This document shows, piece after piece, positions 15,292 through 25,187 of a stretch of DNA of 64,000 bases. Each line of letters starts with the position of its first letter. Position 1 is the first letter of the stretch. The position numbers and the translations under genes are program-made. The stretch is from positions 124,001-188,000 of the forward strand of contig JAWLHE010000010.1 of assembly GCA_041690495.1 (NCBI GenBank), written 5' to 3'. The DNA comes from DATAAP01 sp041690495 (GTDB lineage Bacteria > Pseudomonadota > Alphaproteobacteria > CACIAM-22H2). The notes under the pieces were generated by a model. That model was given only the letters and a program-made list of their open reading frames with translations, made no database searches and was not told the DNA's origin.

Positions 15292-16740
15292 GTGCTCGAC
15301 CTGCGACCGGTTTTCCTGATCATTGGCGCGCTGCTGTCCGTCCTCGCGGCAGCGATGACGCTGCCGATGCTGGTCGATCTTGCCGCCGACAATGGCGATT
15401 GGCAGGTGTTCGCCGCCGCCGGCATCAGCACCTTGTTTGTGGGCGTATCGCTGGTTCTGATGAACAGCTCTGCCCGCACGCGGCTGAACCTCCGGCAGGC
15501 TTTCCTGCTCACGACGCTGTCCTGGACGATCGTGGGCGCGTTCGCGGCGCTGCCTTTCACCTTTGCGTCGCTGAATCTGAGCTACGCCGACGCCTATTTC
15601 GAGGCGATGTCCGGACTGACGACCACCGGCGGCACCGTCATCGTCGGGCTCGACCATGCGCCGCCCGGGATATTGCTGTGGCGCGCACTCCTGCAATGGA
15701 TGGGCGGCATCGGCATCATCGCCATGGCGGTGGCCATCCTCCCGGCCCTGCGGGTCGGCGGCATGCAGCTCTTCCGGCTCGAATCCTCGGACAAGTCCGA
15801 GAAAGTGCTGCCGCGGGCGACGCAGATCGCGGGCGGAATCGCAATGATCTACCTGATGATGTCGTTCGTCTGCGCCGCGCTCTACTGGATTGGCGGAATG
15901 ACCGCGCTCGAGGCAAGCGCGCATGCGATGACCACGGTGGCTACGGGGGGATTCTCGACAGCCGACGCGTCATTCGCGAAGTTCGACAGCGCGTTCATCG
16001 AGTTCGTCGGGATCGTCTTCATGCTGCTCGGCGGCATGACGTTCACGCTGTTCCTGAGGATGCAGCAAGGCGACTGGACGGCGCCTCTCCGCGATGGCCA
16101 GACGCAATGGTATTTCGGCATTTTCGCCGGCTTCACGATTGCAATCACGCTCTGGCACTGGCAGGTGAACGACGCGACGCTCTGGTTTTCGCTGCGGCAT
16201 TCCGCCTTCAATGTTGCCTCGATCCTGACCACTTCGGGATTTGCCTCCACGGATTTCAGCGCGTGGGGACCGCTGCCGGTGGTGCTCATATTCTTTCTGC
16301 TGTTCATCGGCGGCTGCTCGGGATCCACTTCCGGGGCGATCAAGGTGTTCCGCTTCCAGATCTTGTTCGAGATCGGCCACGCCCATATCCGGCACGCCGT
16401 GGCCCCCAGCGGCGTCTTCGTCCCGAAGTACAACCGCCGTCCCATCACGGAGTCGGTGACGCAGTCCGTTCTCTCATTCGTTGTGCTCTACATCTTGACG
16501 TGGGCAGCGATCAGCGCCGGCCTGGCGATCTGCGGCCTCGACCCGATCACCAGCCTTTCGGGCGCCGCGGCCTCGCTCGGCAATGTCGGCCCCGGCCTGG
16601 GCGACGTGATCGGCATGGCGGGCAACTTTTCGACCCTTCCGGACACGGCAAAATGGATCCTGAGCCTGGCGATGCTGCTGGGACGGCTGGAACTGGTGAC
16701 CGTACTCGTCATAATGTCCCGCAGCTTCTGGCGCAGTTGA
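15292..16740 (+). CDS. TrkH family potassium uptake protein
   Basis: The 482-residue membrane protein has the four pore repeats of Trk/Ktr/HKT transporters: LTTTGGT near residue 107, TVATGGFS, LTTSGFAST and LGNVGPGLG, with about ten hydrophobic segments. It imports K+ with a cytoplasmic TrkA-type gate, which is not in this window. The GTG at 15292 is preceded by GAGAAGGGGG, a good ribosome-binding site. argE follows 23 bp later. Confidence 0.94.
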   Translation: MLDLRPVFLIIGALLSVLAAAMTLPMLVDLAADNGDWQVFAAAGISTLFVGVSLVLMNSSARTRLNLRQAFLLTTLSWTIVGAFAALPFTFASLNLSYADAYFEAMSGLTTTGGTVIVGLDHAPPGILLWRALLQWMGGIGIIAMAVAILPALRVGGMQLFRLESSDKSEKVLPRATQIAGGIAMIYLMMSFVCAALYWIGGMTALEASAHAMTTVATGGFSTADASFAKFDSAFIEFVGIVFMLLGGMTFTLFLRMQQGDWTAPLRDGQTQWYFGIFAGFTIAITLWHWQVNDATLWFSLRHSAFNVASILTTSGFASTDFSAWGPLPVVLIFFLLFIGGCSGSTSGAIKVFRFQILFEIGHAHIRHAVAPSGVFVPKYNRRPITESVTQSVLSFVVLYILTWAAISAGLAICGLDPITSLSGAAASLGNVGPGLGDVIGMAGNFSTLPDTAKWILSLAMLLGRLELVTVLVIMSRSFWRS

Positions 16741-16763
16741 GCACCGATCGGATCCCCATCCCC

Positions 16764-17924
16764 GTGAACCCTGCCATCATCCCGATGATTCGACGTCTGG
16801 TCGGGTACGACACCGTATCCGCGCGTTCCAACCTCGCCCTGATCGAGGACGTGCGCGAGTACCTGGGAAGACACGGCGTCGCCGCCCGGCTCGTCCATAA
16901 TGGGGACCGGACGAAGGCGAATCTCTACGCGACGATCGGTCCGGATGTGCCGGGCGGCGTCGTGCTGTCGGGCCATACCGACGTCGTGCCGGTCGAGGGC
17001 CAGAAATGGTCCAGCGATCCGTTCGTGCTGGCCGAGCGCGACGGGCAGCTCTACGGGCGGGGCGCTGTTGACATGAAGAGCTTCATCGCCGTAGCCCTGG
17101 CGCTCGTTCCGGCGTTCAAGGAGCGGCGGCTGAAGCGCCCGATCCATCTGTTCCTGTCCTATGACGAGGAGGTCGGCTGCTTCGGAGCGCCTCATCTCCT
17201 CCGCCTGCTTGGCACCGAGCTGCCCAAGCCCGCGCTCGCCATCATTGGTGAGCCCACCAGCATGCGCGTGGTCAATGCACACAAGGGCGTGGCCGCGCAG
17301 GCCACGACGATCATCGGCCGCGAGGCCCATTCGAGCGCGCCGCAGCTCGGTGTCAGCGCCATCGCCTTGATGGGCCGGTTCATGACGTTTCTTGAGCACC
17401 TTGCGCGGGAGCTGGAGGCCGAAGGCGATTCGCGCGCCATGCCCGGGCTCGATTTCGATCCGCCATGGACGACGCTCAACCTGGGCATGATCCATGGCGG
17501 CACTGCGCTCAACATCATCGCGCGGGAATGCCGGCTCGCCTGGGAGTTCCGTCCGCTTCCCGGCATCGACATCGAGACCATCCTTGCGGGCGTCGAGGGA
17601 TTCGTCGAGACGGAGTTGCGGCCCGTCGTTCGCGCGGCAGGCGGCGGCATCGTCACGGAGCGGCTTTGCACGGTGCCGGCGCTGCGGCCCGAGGTCAACG
17701 GCCTGGCCGAGTCCCTGGCACTGCATCTCACCGGCCAGAACCGTACGGCAACCGCCGCATTTGGCTCGGAAAGCGGCCAGTTTCAGGACGCCGGCATTTC
17801 GGCCGTGATGTGCGGGCCAGGCGATATCGCGCAGGCGCACAAGCCCGACGAATTCATAGCCGTCGACCAGCTTGCCGCATGCGAAACCTTCCTCCTGCGC
17901 CTTGCCGACTGGGCGGCGGCGTAG
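16764..17924 (+). CDS. argE: Acetylornithine deacetylase (M20 family)
   Basis: The 386-residue metallopeptidase-fold enzyme should release ornithine from N-acetylornithine. Metal and catalytic motifs are SGHTDVVPV, GRGAVDMKSF and SYDEEVGCFG, followed by GEPT and the dimerisation-domain HKGVAAQATT. The C-terminal AHKPDEFI holds the last metal His. A GTG at 16764 gives the usual length; an ATG at 16785 is the alternative. Other arginine genes (argF, argD) lie within 5 kb on the other strand. Succinyl-diaminopimelate desuccinylase is a relative, but the motif order fits ArgE better. Confidence 0.9.
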   Translation: MNPAIIPMIRRLVGYDTVSARSNLALIEDVREYLGRHGVAARLVHNGDRTKANLYATIGPDVPGGVVLSGHTDVVPVEGQKWSSDPFVLAERDGQLYGRGAVDMKSFIAVALALVPAFKERRLKRPIHLFLSYDEEVGCFGAPHLLRLLGTELPKPALAIIGEPTSMRVVNAHKGVAAQATTIIGREAHSSAPQLGVSAIALMGRFMTFLEHLARELEAEGDSRAMPGLDFDPPWTTLNLGMIHGGTALNIIARECRLAWEFRPLPGIDIETILAGVEGFVETELRPVVRAAGGGIVTERLCTVPALRPEVNGLAESLALHLTGQNRTATAAFGSESGQFQDAGISAVMCGPGDIAQAHKPDEFIAVDQLAACETFLLRLADWAAA

Positions 17925-17930
17925 GCGCGG

Positions 17931-18524
17931 TCAGGGTGCCACGAATCGGGTGAGATTGCCGCGAATCTGCCGTTCGAGCTCGGCATTCAGATCGTTCATC
18001 GCCTGCTCCATCAACTCGAACCAGATCTGCTCGCGCTCGTTGACGCTGATGTCCTCGGCGACCGTGCGCGAGCGCGACGTACTGGCGGTCGCGTAGCCGC
18101 TCCGGTAGTTGCCGCGCTCCTCGCGGATTTCGATCGCGGCGCTCAGGGTCAGGTCGTAGCGCTGGGTCTGGTCGGTCGTAAAGGCGCCGCGAATGCCCTG
18201 CGTGCGCGGCAGCTCGGTCTCGATGACCTTCGCGTCCTGAATGACAAACCGTGCGTAGCGGTCCGGCGTGCCGGTCGCGGCCAGCCGGTCGGTTGCCCAG
18301 CGCCGCATCACCCGCTCGGGCGGAGTCGGGAACAGGTGGTCGACATTGGGGGGGCGCAGCGGCTCTTGGTACTCATCGGCGATCTCGATGCGGGCCGCGT
18401 CGATCCGAATCATGCCGAGATGCGCGTAGGTGAGCTCGGGAAAGCGGTGTCCGGTGGGCGTCGCCTCGCACCCGCCGAGCACCGTCGCGATGATGAGAAT
18501 CAGGAACCCCCAGTTTCGCCGCAT
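17931..18524 (-). CDS. Hypothetical lipoprotein
   Basis: The 197-residue protein has a signal peptide with a lipobox (VLGGC, Cys about residue 19) from the ATG at 18524. The rest is soluble, rich in Arg and Glu, with a segment PTPPERVMRRWATDRL and a C-terminal helix ELMEQAMNDLNAELERQIRGN. I do not recognise the family. It is 79 bp downstream of hslO on the same strand and converges with argE with only 6 bp between the stops. Confidence 0.75.
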   Translation of the reverse strand: MRRNWGFLILIIATVLGGCEATPTGHRFPELTYAHLGMIRIDAARIEIADEYQEPLRPPNVDHLFPTPPERVMRRWATDRLAATGTPDRYARFVIQDAKVIETELPRTQGIRGAFTTDQTQRYDLTLSAAIEIREERGNYRSGYATASTSRSRTVAEDISVNEREQIWFELMEQAMNDLNAELERQIRGNLTRFVAP

Positions 18525-18603
18525 TGTCGCTCCGCCGATTGTCGCTGCCGGACGAGGAATTTGGCAGGCACAACGCAAAGCTTCAAGGCTGGATGCGGCG
18601 GGC

Positions 18604-19578
18604 CTAGTTCGGCTTGTCGTACAGCGCCGCCACGTCGGAGTCGTCGAAGACGTGGCTCGTGTTGCAGAACTCGCAGGTCACGACCAGTGCGCCGTCGACT
18701 TTGAGATCCTCGATCTCCTCGCGCGGGAAGGCGCGCAGCACCGTCGCGACCCGCTCGCGCGAGCAGCGGCAGGCATGGCGCAGCTCGTGCGGACGGTAGA
18801 TCTTGACGCCTTCGGCGAGGAACAAGCGGTCGACGAGCTTCCATGGCGGAAGATCGGGATCGACCAGCTCCTTGGACGTGGCGCTGCCCATCAGGATCAA
18901 CGCGCGGCGCCAGCCATCCTCGGCTTCCTCCTGCGTCTCGTTCGGCGGGCGCGCCAGATCGCGGCCCTCGGCAGAGCCCTGCGCGCCCTCGGGCGGCAGG
19001 CTCTGCACCATGATCGCGCCGGCGCGCCAGCGCGGCTCTCCGGTACTGTCGTCATGTGCCGCCGCCGCGACCTTGAGGCCGGCCTTGAACTGCTCCGACT
19101 GGCGGAAATAGTGGTGCGCGCACTCGGCGAGGGTGGCGCCGGTCAGTTCGACGATGCCCTGGTAGCGCTCGGTGTGTTCGCCCTGGTCGACGGTAAAGGC
19201 CAGGAAGCCGGCGCCGAACAGCTTCGGCACCGACGGCTGTTCGCCCAGCCCCTCGAGCCGCGCCGTGTCGTACTGCGCGAAGGCCCTCACGGCGCCGTCG
19301 CTGGTGACATCGGCAACCATCATGCGGATCGGTCCGTCGCCTTTGGTCTGCAGCGTAAAGACGCCGTCATATTTGAGCGTAGCCGCGAGCGCCGCCGCCA
19401 TGGCGATCATCTCGGCAAGGGTGCGGGCGACCAGCGGTGGATAATTGTGCCGCTTGACGATGGTGTCGACGACGGTACCGAGCCGCACCACACGTCCGCG
19501 CGTGGCGTACGGATCGAGCTGGAAGGGAAGGACGACGTCGTCGGCGGAAATGTCGAGCTTGGTGTAGGTTTCCGTCAT
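18604..19578 (-). CDS. hslO: Hsp33 redox-regulated chaperone
   Basis: The 324-residue holdase has the Hsp33 N-terminal domain (DDVVLPFQLD, then LKYDGVFTLQTKGDGPIRMMV) and the C-terminal zinc switch with CRCS and CEFC, whose four Cys form disulfides on oxidation and unfold the linker. The second pair is four residues ahead of SHVF. It is 76 bp downstream of argF on the same strand, an arrangement common in alphaproteobacteria. Confidence 0.95.
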   Translation of the reverse strand: MTETYTKLDISADDVVLPFQLDPYATRGRVVRLGTVVDTIVKRHNYPPLVARTLAEMIAMAAALAATLKYDGVFTLQTKGDGPIRMMVADVTSDGAVRAFAQYDTARLEGLGEQPSVPKLFGAGFLAFTVDQGEHTERYQGIVELTGATLAECAHHYFRQSEQFKAGLKVAAAAHDDSTGEPRWRAGAIMVQSLPPEGAQGSAEGRDLARPPNETQEEAEDGWRRALILMGSATSKELVDPDLPPWKLVDRLFLAEGVKIYRPHELRHACRCSRERVATVLRAFPREEIEDLKVDGALVVTCEFCNTSHVFDDSDVAALYDKPN

Positions 19579-19654
19579 TGCTGGGGACTATATCGGGATT
19601 CGCCGCCGTCCCTGCAACCCGTGGCACGGCACCGGACCCTGCCGCCCCACCCGC

Positions 19655-20602
19655 TCAGGCCATGCACCAGGCGAGGATGCCCTTCTGCACGTGCAGCCGG
19701 TTCTCGGCCTCGTCCCAGACAATCGACTGTTTGCCGTCGATGACGCCCGCGGTGACTTCCTCGCCGCGATGGGCCGGCAGGCAGTGCATGAACACCGCGT
19801 CCGGCTTGGCGAGGCTCATCAGCCGTTCGTCGACGCGATAGGGCGCGAGCAGATTATGGCGCTTCTCGCGCGAAACGCGCCCGCCGCCATCGTCCTCGGA
19901 ATCCATCGAAAGCCATGTGTCGGTGACCACGCAGTCGGCGTTGTGAACCGCCTTCTCCGGATCGGTCGTCACGGTGACGCGCGCACCCTCGCCGCGCGCC
20001 CAGTCGAGCACGTCGGCTGGCGGCTGCAGCTGCTCCGGGCAGGCAAGGCGCAGGTCGAAGCGGAACCGCGCCGCGGCCTGGATCCACGAGCCGGCCATAT
20101 TGTTGCCGTCTCCCGACCACGCGACCACGCGGCCGTCGATCCTGCCGCGATGCTCCTCGAAGGTCATCACGTCGGCCATCAGCTGGCAGGGATGCGTGCG
20201 GTCGGTCAGTCCGTTGATGACCGGCACGGTCGCGTGCCGCGCCAGCTCGAGCAGGTGGGTGGTGGAGCTCGTGCGCAACATTATGGCGTCGCAGTAGCGC
20301 GAGAGCACGCGCGCGGTATCTGCGATCGACTCGCCGCGCCCGAGCTGCGTATCGTGTTGCGTCAGGATCACCGCGTCGCCGCCGAGCTGGCGGATGCCGA
20401 CCTCGAACGACACGCGTGTGCGCGTCGACGGCTTCTCGAAAATCATCGCCAGCGTCTTGCCGGCAAGCGGCTTGAACTCGCCGCCGGGCGGCTTGCCCTT
20501 CTTGTAGGCGACGCCGAGCGCCAGGATGTCGCGAAGCGTGCGCGTGTCGAAACGGTCGAGATCGAGAAAATGACGGGGCTCGCCCGTCTTCGTCGCCGTC
20601 AT
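19655..20602 (-). CDS. argF: Ornithine carbamoyltransferase
   Basis: The 315-residue enzyme makes citrulline from ornithine and carbamoyl phosphate. Motifs are the carbamoyl-phosphate loop FEKPSTRTRVSFE, HPCQ in the middle and the ornithine-site HCLPAHRG near the C-terminus. The ATG at 20602 lies 2 bp after the argD stop, so the two are co-translated; an upstream in-frame extension is rejected because it runs through argD. Confidence 0.96.
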   Translation of the reverse strand: MTATKTGEPRHFLDLDRFDTRTLRDILALGVAYKKGKPPGGEFKPLAGKTLAMIFEKPSTRTRVSFEVGIRQLGGDAVILTQHDTQLGRGESIADTARVLSRYCDAIMLRTSSTTHLLELARHATVPVINGLTDRTHPCQLMADVMTFEEHRGRIDGRVVAWSGDGNNMAGSWIQAAARFRFDLRLACPEQLQPPADVLDWARGEGARVTVTTDPEKAVHNADCVVTDTWLSMDSEDDGGGRVSREKRHNLLAPYRVDERLMSLAKPDAVFMHCLPAHRGEEVTAGVIDGKQSIVWDEAENRLHVQKGILAWCMA

Positions 20603-20604
20603 GG

Positions 20605-21825
20605 TCAGCCTGCCATCCGCTTGGCTTGGCGACCGCGCAGGTCGCCGCATGCCGCTTCGATCTTGCCGACTGCCTCGGTGACGTGCTCGGCCTCTATGAT
20701 GAGCGGCGGTAGCAGCCTTACGACATTGTCGCCTGCGGTCGGCGTGAGCAGGCCTTGCGCGCGGAAGGCGTCGCTCACCTCGCTGTTGAGCGGGCGGCAT
20801 TTGAGGCCGAGCAGCAGGCCCTGTCCGCGCACTTCCTCGAAAATGTCGCCGTGCCGCTCGGCCAGCATCGCGAGCTGCTGGCGCAGATGGCTTGCGACCT
20901 CCTGAACGTGGTCGAGGAAGTCCTCGGCCAGCATGATGTCGAGCACGGCGTTGCCGACCGCCATCGCCAGGGGGTTGCCGCCGTAGGTCGAGCCGTGCGT
21001 TCCCGCGACCATGCCGGAGGCGGCCTTCGCCGTCGCCAGGCAGGCTCCCATCGGGAAGCCGCCGCCGATCGCCTTGGCCACCGCCATCACGTCCGGCTTT
21101 ATGTCAGTCCACTGATAGGCGAACAGCTTGCCGGTGCGGCCCATTCCGGTCTGGATCTCGTCGAGCAGCAGCAGCAGCCCGTGCTTGTCGCAAAGGGCGC
21201 GCAGCTCGCGCAGGAACTCGGGCGGTACGGGCCGAACGCCGCCTTCCCCCTGCACAGGCTCGATCAGGATCGCCGCGGTTTCGGGGCCGATCGTCTTCTT
21301 GACCTGCTCGAGATCGCCGAACGGCACCTGGTCGAAGCCTTCGACCTTAGGCCCGAATCCCTCCAGATACTTGGCCTGCCCGCCCGCGGCCAATGTCGCC
21401 AGCGTGCGGCCGTGAAAGGCGCCCTCGAAGGTGATGATGCGGTAGCGTTCGGGATGGCCATTGGCGGCGTGGTACTTGCGCGCCACCTTGATCACGCACT
21501 CCATGGCCTCCGCGCCGGAATTGCCGAAGAACACGGTGTCGGCGAATGTGCTCGCCACCAGCCGCTCAGCCAGCCGCTCTCCGCCCGGAATCTTGAACAG
21601 GTTGGAGGTGTGCCAGACCTTTGCGGCCTGCTCGCCCAGCGCCTTGACGAGATGCGGATGGGCATGCCCCAGCCCCGTAACGGCGATGCCGCACGCGAAG
21701 TCGAGATAACGTCGTCCGTCCACCGTGAACAGATAGGGGCCCTCGCCGCGCTCGAAGGCCAGATCGGCGCGGTTGTAGGTGGGCATCAATGGCGGAATCG
21801 GCCGGGCCTCGGCGGCGCTCAACAT
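20605..21825 (-). CDS. argD: Acetylornithine/succinyl-diaminopimelate aminotransferase
   Basis: The 406-residue class III PLP aminotransferase has GNSGAEAMECVIKVAR, FEGAFHGRTLATLA, the LLLLDEIQTGMGRTG segment with the PLP-contact Asp, and the Schiff-base lysine in VAKAIGGGFPMG. It forms N-acetylornithine from the semialdehyde. The ATG at 21825 follows AAGGAGATTG on the minus strand. It heads the argD-argF-hslO unit. Confidence 0.95.
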   Translation of the reverse strand: MLSAAEARPIPPLMPTYNRADLAFERGEGPYLFTVDGRRYLDFACGIAVTGLGHAHPHLVKALGEQAAKVWHTSNLFKIPGGERLAERLVASTFADTVFFGNSGAEAMECVIKVARKYHAANGHPERYRIITFEGAFHGRTLATLAAGGQAKYLEGFGPKVEGFDQVPFGDLEQVKKTIGPETAAILIEPVQGEGGVRPVPPEFLRELRALCDKHGLLLLLDEIQTGMGRTGKLFAYQWTDIKPDVMAVAKAIGGGFPMGACLATAKAASGMVAGTHGSTYGGNPLAMAVGNAVLDIMLAEDFLDHVQEVASHLRQQLAMLAERHGDIFEEVRGQGLLLGLKCRPLNSEVSDAFRAQGLLTPTAGDNVVRLLPPLIIEAEHVTEAVGKIEAACGDLRGRQAKRMAG

Positions 21826-22112
21826 CAATCTCCTTCGGCTATTTTCCGCAGGGCGCAACCGGAACGAACCGGCGATTTTGCCGTGTGGAAAAACGGCAAG
21901 TATTGGCGCGCCGGCGGGGCGTGTCAATTGCGTCCTCGGTCCGCGGCATCCTGATCGCACCGGTTGTGGCAAGGCGTCGGCGAATGGCCGGGAATTGTTG
22001 CACCAGGCGGCGGCCCGGGCCTATTCTCGGTGGATTTTCCATTGAGAGCCAAGCCGTTGCATCACGTCAGCCTCGCTCCCTCCGGTGCGCTCCGGACGCC
22101 GGTGTCACGTCC
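21826..22112. promoter_or_regulatory. Divergent intergenic region between argD and a large duplicated protein
   Basis: These 287 bases should hold both promoters. An inverted repeat, TTGCCGT (21878-21884) and ACGGCAA (21893-21899), lies 53 bp upstream of the argD start and could be an operator. I cannot place promoter boxes with confidence. Confidence 0.4.
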
Positions 22113-24212
22113 ATGAGCGCGGCGGAGCGGACGGCGCTCGACGCCGGCTTCCACATCATCGTGCCGGTATGGGGTCGTGAATACACACGGATATTCACCG
22201 ACCTCCTGCTTCCGACCTTGCTTGCACCCGGTAACATTCCGGCATTGCCGTATCCAGAGCGGCACGTCTTTCAGATCTATACGACGCCTGCCGATCGCGC
22301 CGTCATCGAGGCGTCGCCGGTTCATGCTCAGCTGAAGCGGCATATTCGGGTTGTATTCCGCCGCGTCCGCGCGCATCCCGAGAAGGGCGGCAATCCCTAC
22401 GCCATCCAGTCCGACTGCTACCGCCGCGCGATCCGCGAGGCGGATGCCGCCGACCAAGCCATGGTGTTCCTGACGCCGGACTCGGTAATGGCCGACGGCA
22501 GCCTGCGCAATCTGGCGCGCATCGCCGGAACGGGGGTGCGTGCCGTGCTGGGGGTCGGCGTTCGGTTGGTGAAGGAAACCGTCGGCGATGCGCTTCTGCG
22601 GAATCACCGGAGCGATGACGGGGTGATCGCGATCGGCCCGCGCGAGCTCGTGCGCCTGGCGCTTCCCAACATCCACCCGATTGCCAAGGCGCATTTCTAT
22701 CACGACGAGGGATACGGGCTGTTCCTCTCGAATTTGTACTGGCGCATCGGCACGGAAGGGCTGCTGGCGCGGTGTTTCCACCTCCATCCCTTCATGGTCT
22801 ATCCGCGCGTCAAGAATGCGCCGTTCACGACGACGGTCGACGGCGATTACATCGAGACCGCGTGCCCGGACCTGACCGACACCTATGTCGTCACGGATTC
22901 GGACGAGTTCTGGGCATTCGAGCTCAGTGCCGCTGACCGGCGGATCAACATCATGGACCGGTCGCGCCCGCCGATCGAATTCGTGCAGTGGGTCTTCAAC
23001 AAGACGACGTCGCGACACCGGCTGCTGATCGGCAACGTCATCCGTATGCATGCCGGCGTGACCGACGGGCCGGCCTGGCGGGCTGCAGAACTCGAGGCGG
23101 AGGACTGCGTGAAGCGGCTCCTGTCCTATGTCGAGGCCATGGCGCACGCGAGGGGCGCCACGGTGCAGGCGAGCGGATACTACGGTCAGCAGAAGCTCGT
23201 CCCGTTCCACTTCCGGACGTGGCTGCGCAGCGAAGCCGAGGCGCGCCTCTTTCTCGAGGCAGCGCTGCCGAGCCTTATCGCTCCGGGCAATATCCCGCGG
23301 CTCGTCAACAAGCGCGCATGCCGGTGGCGGATCGGCGCCACAAGCGAAGCGGCGGCGATCGTGGCCGCCGCCCCGGGATTCGCCGAACTGCAGGAGCACA
23401 TGCCGGCCGATCTCGAGGTTATGCCCGAGCCGAGCGCGCGCGAGCCCCGCACCGCAGCGGAAGACCGCAGACGTGCCGTGGAGGAGGCCGCCGCCGCAGG
23501 CGTCGCGACCTTTATCGCCGAGTACGACAGCGTCTTCGCCGACGAGAGCCTCGCCATCATCGCCAGGGTCCTCGAGTTGGGATTCCGCGCCGTACTGACG
23601 CCGCGGCTGCCGCTTCGCCGTTCGACAGCATTGCCGGCGCTGCGCGAGGGGTTCTCTATCGATGGCCTGTTGTCGATCGGCGCGCGCGAGCTCGCCCGGC
23701 TTGCGCTGGAGCATCTCGATGCGGAGCCTGTCGCCGGGGGCGACGCGCTCCTCCTCGATCCGCTGGCGCTAGGCTGGCGCGTCGGCGCGGAAGGCATGAT
23801 CGTGCACAGCCTGGAGCCATATCCGGTCGTGGTTCACCCGCGACCGGGCCTGGCGCCGGCCCCGCGCATCGCCGATGATGCTTTCCTCGGCGGTGCCGGA
23901 CTTGCCGAGAAGGAGATCAGCGTCGTCACCGACGCAAGTGCTCTCATGGTCTGCCGCCTTGCCGACGATTCCGGATCGCGCGCGCCGGTCGGCGATATTG
24001 CAGCCTTTGCAAGATGGGCGGCGGCGCATGCTGGCGCTTACCGGCGGGAGGTTTTCAAGGCTCCCATCAAATTCGCCGCGCAAGCCAGCCCGGGTCCGCT
24101 ATGGTCGGCGGTCGCGGCGAAGGCATCGACGGCCGTTCTCGAAATCCTGGCGATGATCGAGGCTGCCGCCGGCGCCGTTCCTGGAGGCAAAGACACGGAT
24201 CCGCGAATCTGA
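22113..24212 (+). CDS. Large protein with two related halves, possibly glycosyltransferase-like
   Basis: The 699-residue product contains an internal duplication. Residues about 12-245 resemble about 362-595 at an offset near 350: TLLAPGNIP (35-43) with SLIAPGNIP (387-395), IGPRELVRLAL (174) with IGARELARLAL (522), and WRIGTEGLL..HPFMVYPR with WRVGAEGMI..YPVVVHPR. FHIIVPVWGREYTRIFTDLLLP and a D-rich FLTPDSVMADGSL resemble nucleotide-sugar transferase folds, but I cannot name a family. The second half has diverged more. It is divergent from argD. The ATG at 22113 is chosen because upstream sequence is non-coding. Confidence 0.7.
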   Translation: MSAAERTALDAGFHIIVPVWGREYTRIFTDLLLPTLLAPGNIPALPYPERHVFQIYTTPADRAVIEASPVHAQLKRHIRVVFRRVRAHPEKGGNPYAIQSDCYRRAIREADAADQAMVFLTPDSVMADGSLRNLARIAGTGVRAVLGVGVRLVKETVGDALLRNHRSDDGVIAIGPRELVRLALPNIHPIAKAHFYHDEGYGLFLSNLYWRIGTEGLLARCFHLHPFMVYPRVKNAPFTTTVDGDYIETACPDLTDTYVVTDSDEFWAFELSAADRRINIMDRSRPPIEFVQWVFNKTTSRHRLLIGNVIRMHAGVTDGPAWRAAELEAEDCVKRLLSYVEAMAHARGATVQASGYYGQQKLVPFHFRTWLRSEAEARLFLEAALPSLIAPGNIPRLVNKRACRWRIGATSEAAAIVAAAPGFAELQEHMPADLEVMPEPSAREPRTAAEDRRRAVEEAAAAGVATFIAEYDSVFADESLAIIARVLELGFRAVLTPRLPLRRSTALPALREGFSIDGLLSIGARELARLALEHLDAEPVAGGDALLLDPLALGWRVGAEGMIVHSLEPYPVVVHPRPGLAPAPRIADDAFLGGAGLAEKEISVVTDASALMVCRLADDSGSRAPVGDIAAFARWAAAHAGAYRREVFKAPIKFAAQASPGPLWSAVAAKASTAVLEILAMIEAAAGAVPGGKDTDPRI

Positions 24213-24242
24213 GGCGGCCTCCGGGCCAGACCGCCGGGAGGG

Positions 24243-25088
24243 TCAGGCCTTCAGCTTGTACCCGGTCCGAAACATCCAGTAGCACAGGCCCAGCAGCCCT
24301 GCATTCACGGCCGTCATCATGATCAGGCCGAGCGCAAGGCTGCCGTCGTGATGGCCGAGGAAGCCGTAGCGGAAGCCGTCGATCATGTAGAAGAACGGGT
24401 TCCACAGCGCGATCATGTGCCACGGCTCTGGCAGGCGATCGACGGTGTAGAACGTGCCGGACAGGAAGGCCAGCGGCGTGACCACGAAATTCGTCACCGC
24501 GGCGATGTGGTCGAACTTCTGCGACCAGATGCCGCCGGCGATGCCGAGCGTCGACAGCAGCAGCGATCCGGCGACCCCGTGGAAGGCGATAAAGAACGGA
24601 TTGTGGACGTGAATCGTCACCAGCGGCGTCAGACACACCGCGACGACGACGCCGACCAGGACGCCCCGCGCCACGCCGCCGAGCGCGAAGCCCGCCGTCA
24701 ATTCGCCCGCCGACAGCGGCGGCATCAGTGAATCGACGATGTTGCCCTGAACCTTTGAGATGACGATCGACGACGACGTGTTGGCGAAGGCGTTCTGCAC
24801 CATGGCCATGATGATCAGGCCCGGGGCAAGGAACTCGGCGAACGGTACGCCGGCGATCTGCCGGACCGCGCCGCCCAGCGCCAGCGCAAACACCGCGAGC
24901 AGCAGCAGGGTGGTGATGACCGGTGCCGCTATGGTCTGGGTATAGACCTTGACGAAGCGGCGAATCTCGCGCGCCACCAGCGTCCACAAGCCGAGCCAGT
25001 TGACCGCCCCATAGCGGCGGGGGCCTGGCGGCGCAGCCTGCGTCAGGGTACGAGAGGTGGTCGCGGGGTTCGATGACATGTCGGACAT
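24243..25088 (-). CDS. ABC-2 type transporter permease
   Basis: The 281-residue membrane protein has about six hydrophobic segments in the ABC-2 layout, with GVPFAEFLAPGLIIMAMVQNAFANTSSS and the PLAFLSGTFYTVDRLPEPW segment common to exporters of the NodJ/YadH kind. No ATPase gene lies beside it, so its partner must be elsewhere. Start could be 25088 (MSDMSS) or 25079. The exported substrate is unknown. Confidence 0.88.
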   Translation of the reverse strand: MSDMSSNPATTSRTLTQAAPPGPRRYGAVNWLGLWTLVAREIRRFVKVYTQTIAAPVITTLLLLAVFALALGGAVRQIAGVPFAEFLAPGLIIMAMVQNAFANTSSSIVISKVQGNIVDSLMPPLSAGELTAGFALGGVARGVLVGVVVAVCLTPLVTIHVHNPFFIAFHGVAGSLLLSTLGIAGGIWSQKFDHIAAVTNFVVTPLAFLSGTFYTVDRLPEPWHMIALWNPFFYMIDGFRYGFLGHHDGSLALGLIMMTAVNAGLLGLCYWMFRTGYKLKA

Positions 25089-25187
25089 GGCGCGCAAGGT
25101 AGGGCCGCATCCCGCACGAGGCAACGGTGGCGGCCATCACCATGCTTCATGGCTGGACGGCCATTTTCGCGCGGCGGATACTGAGCC

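Noticed and set aside
16488..17840. Minus-strand open frame opposite argE
   Set aside because: argE has all M20 metal motifs; the opposite frame shows no family pattern.
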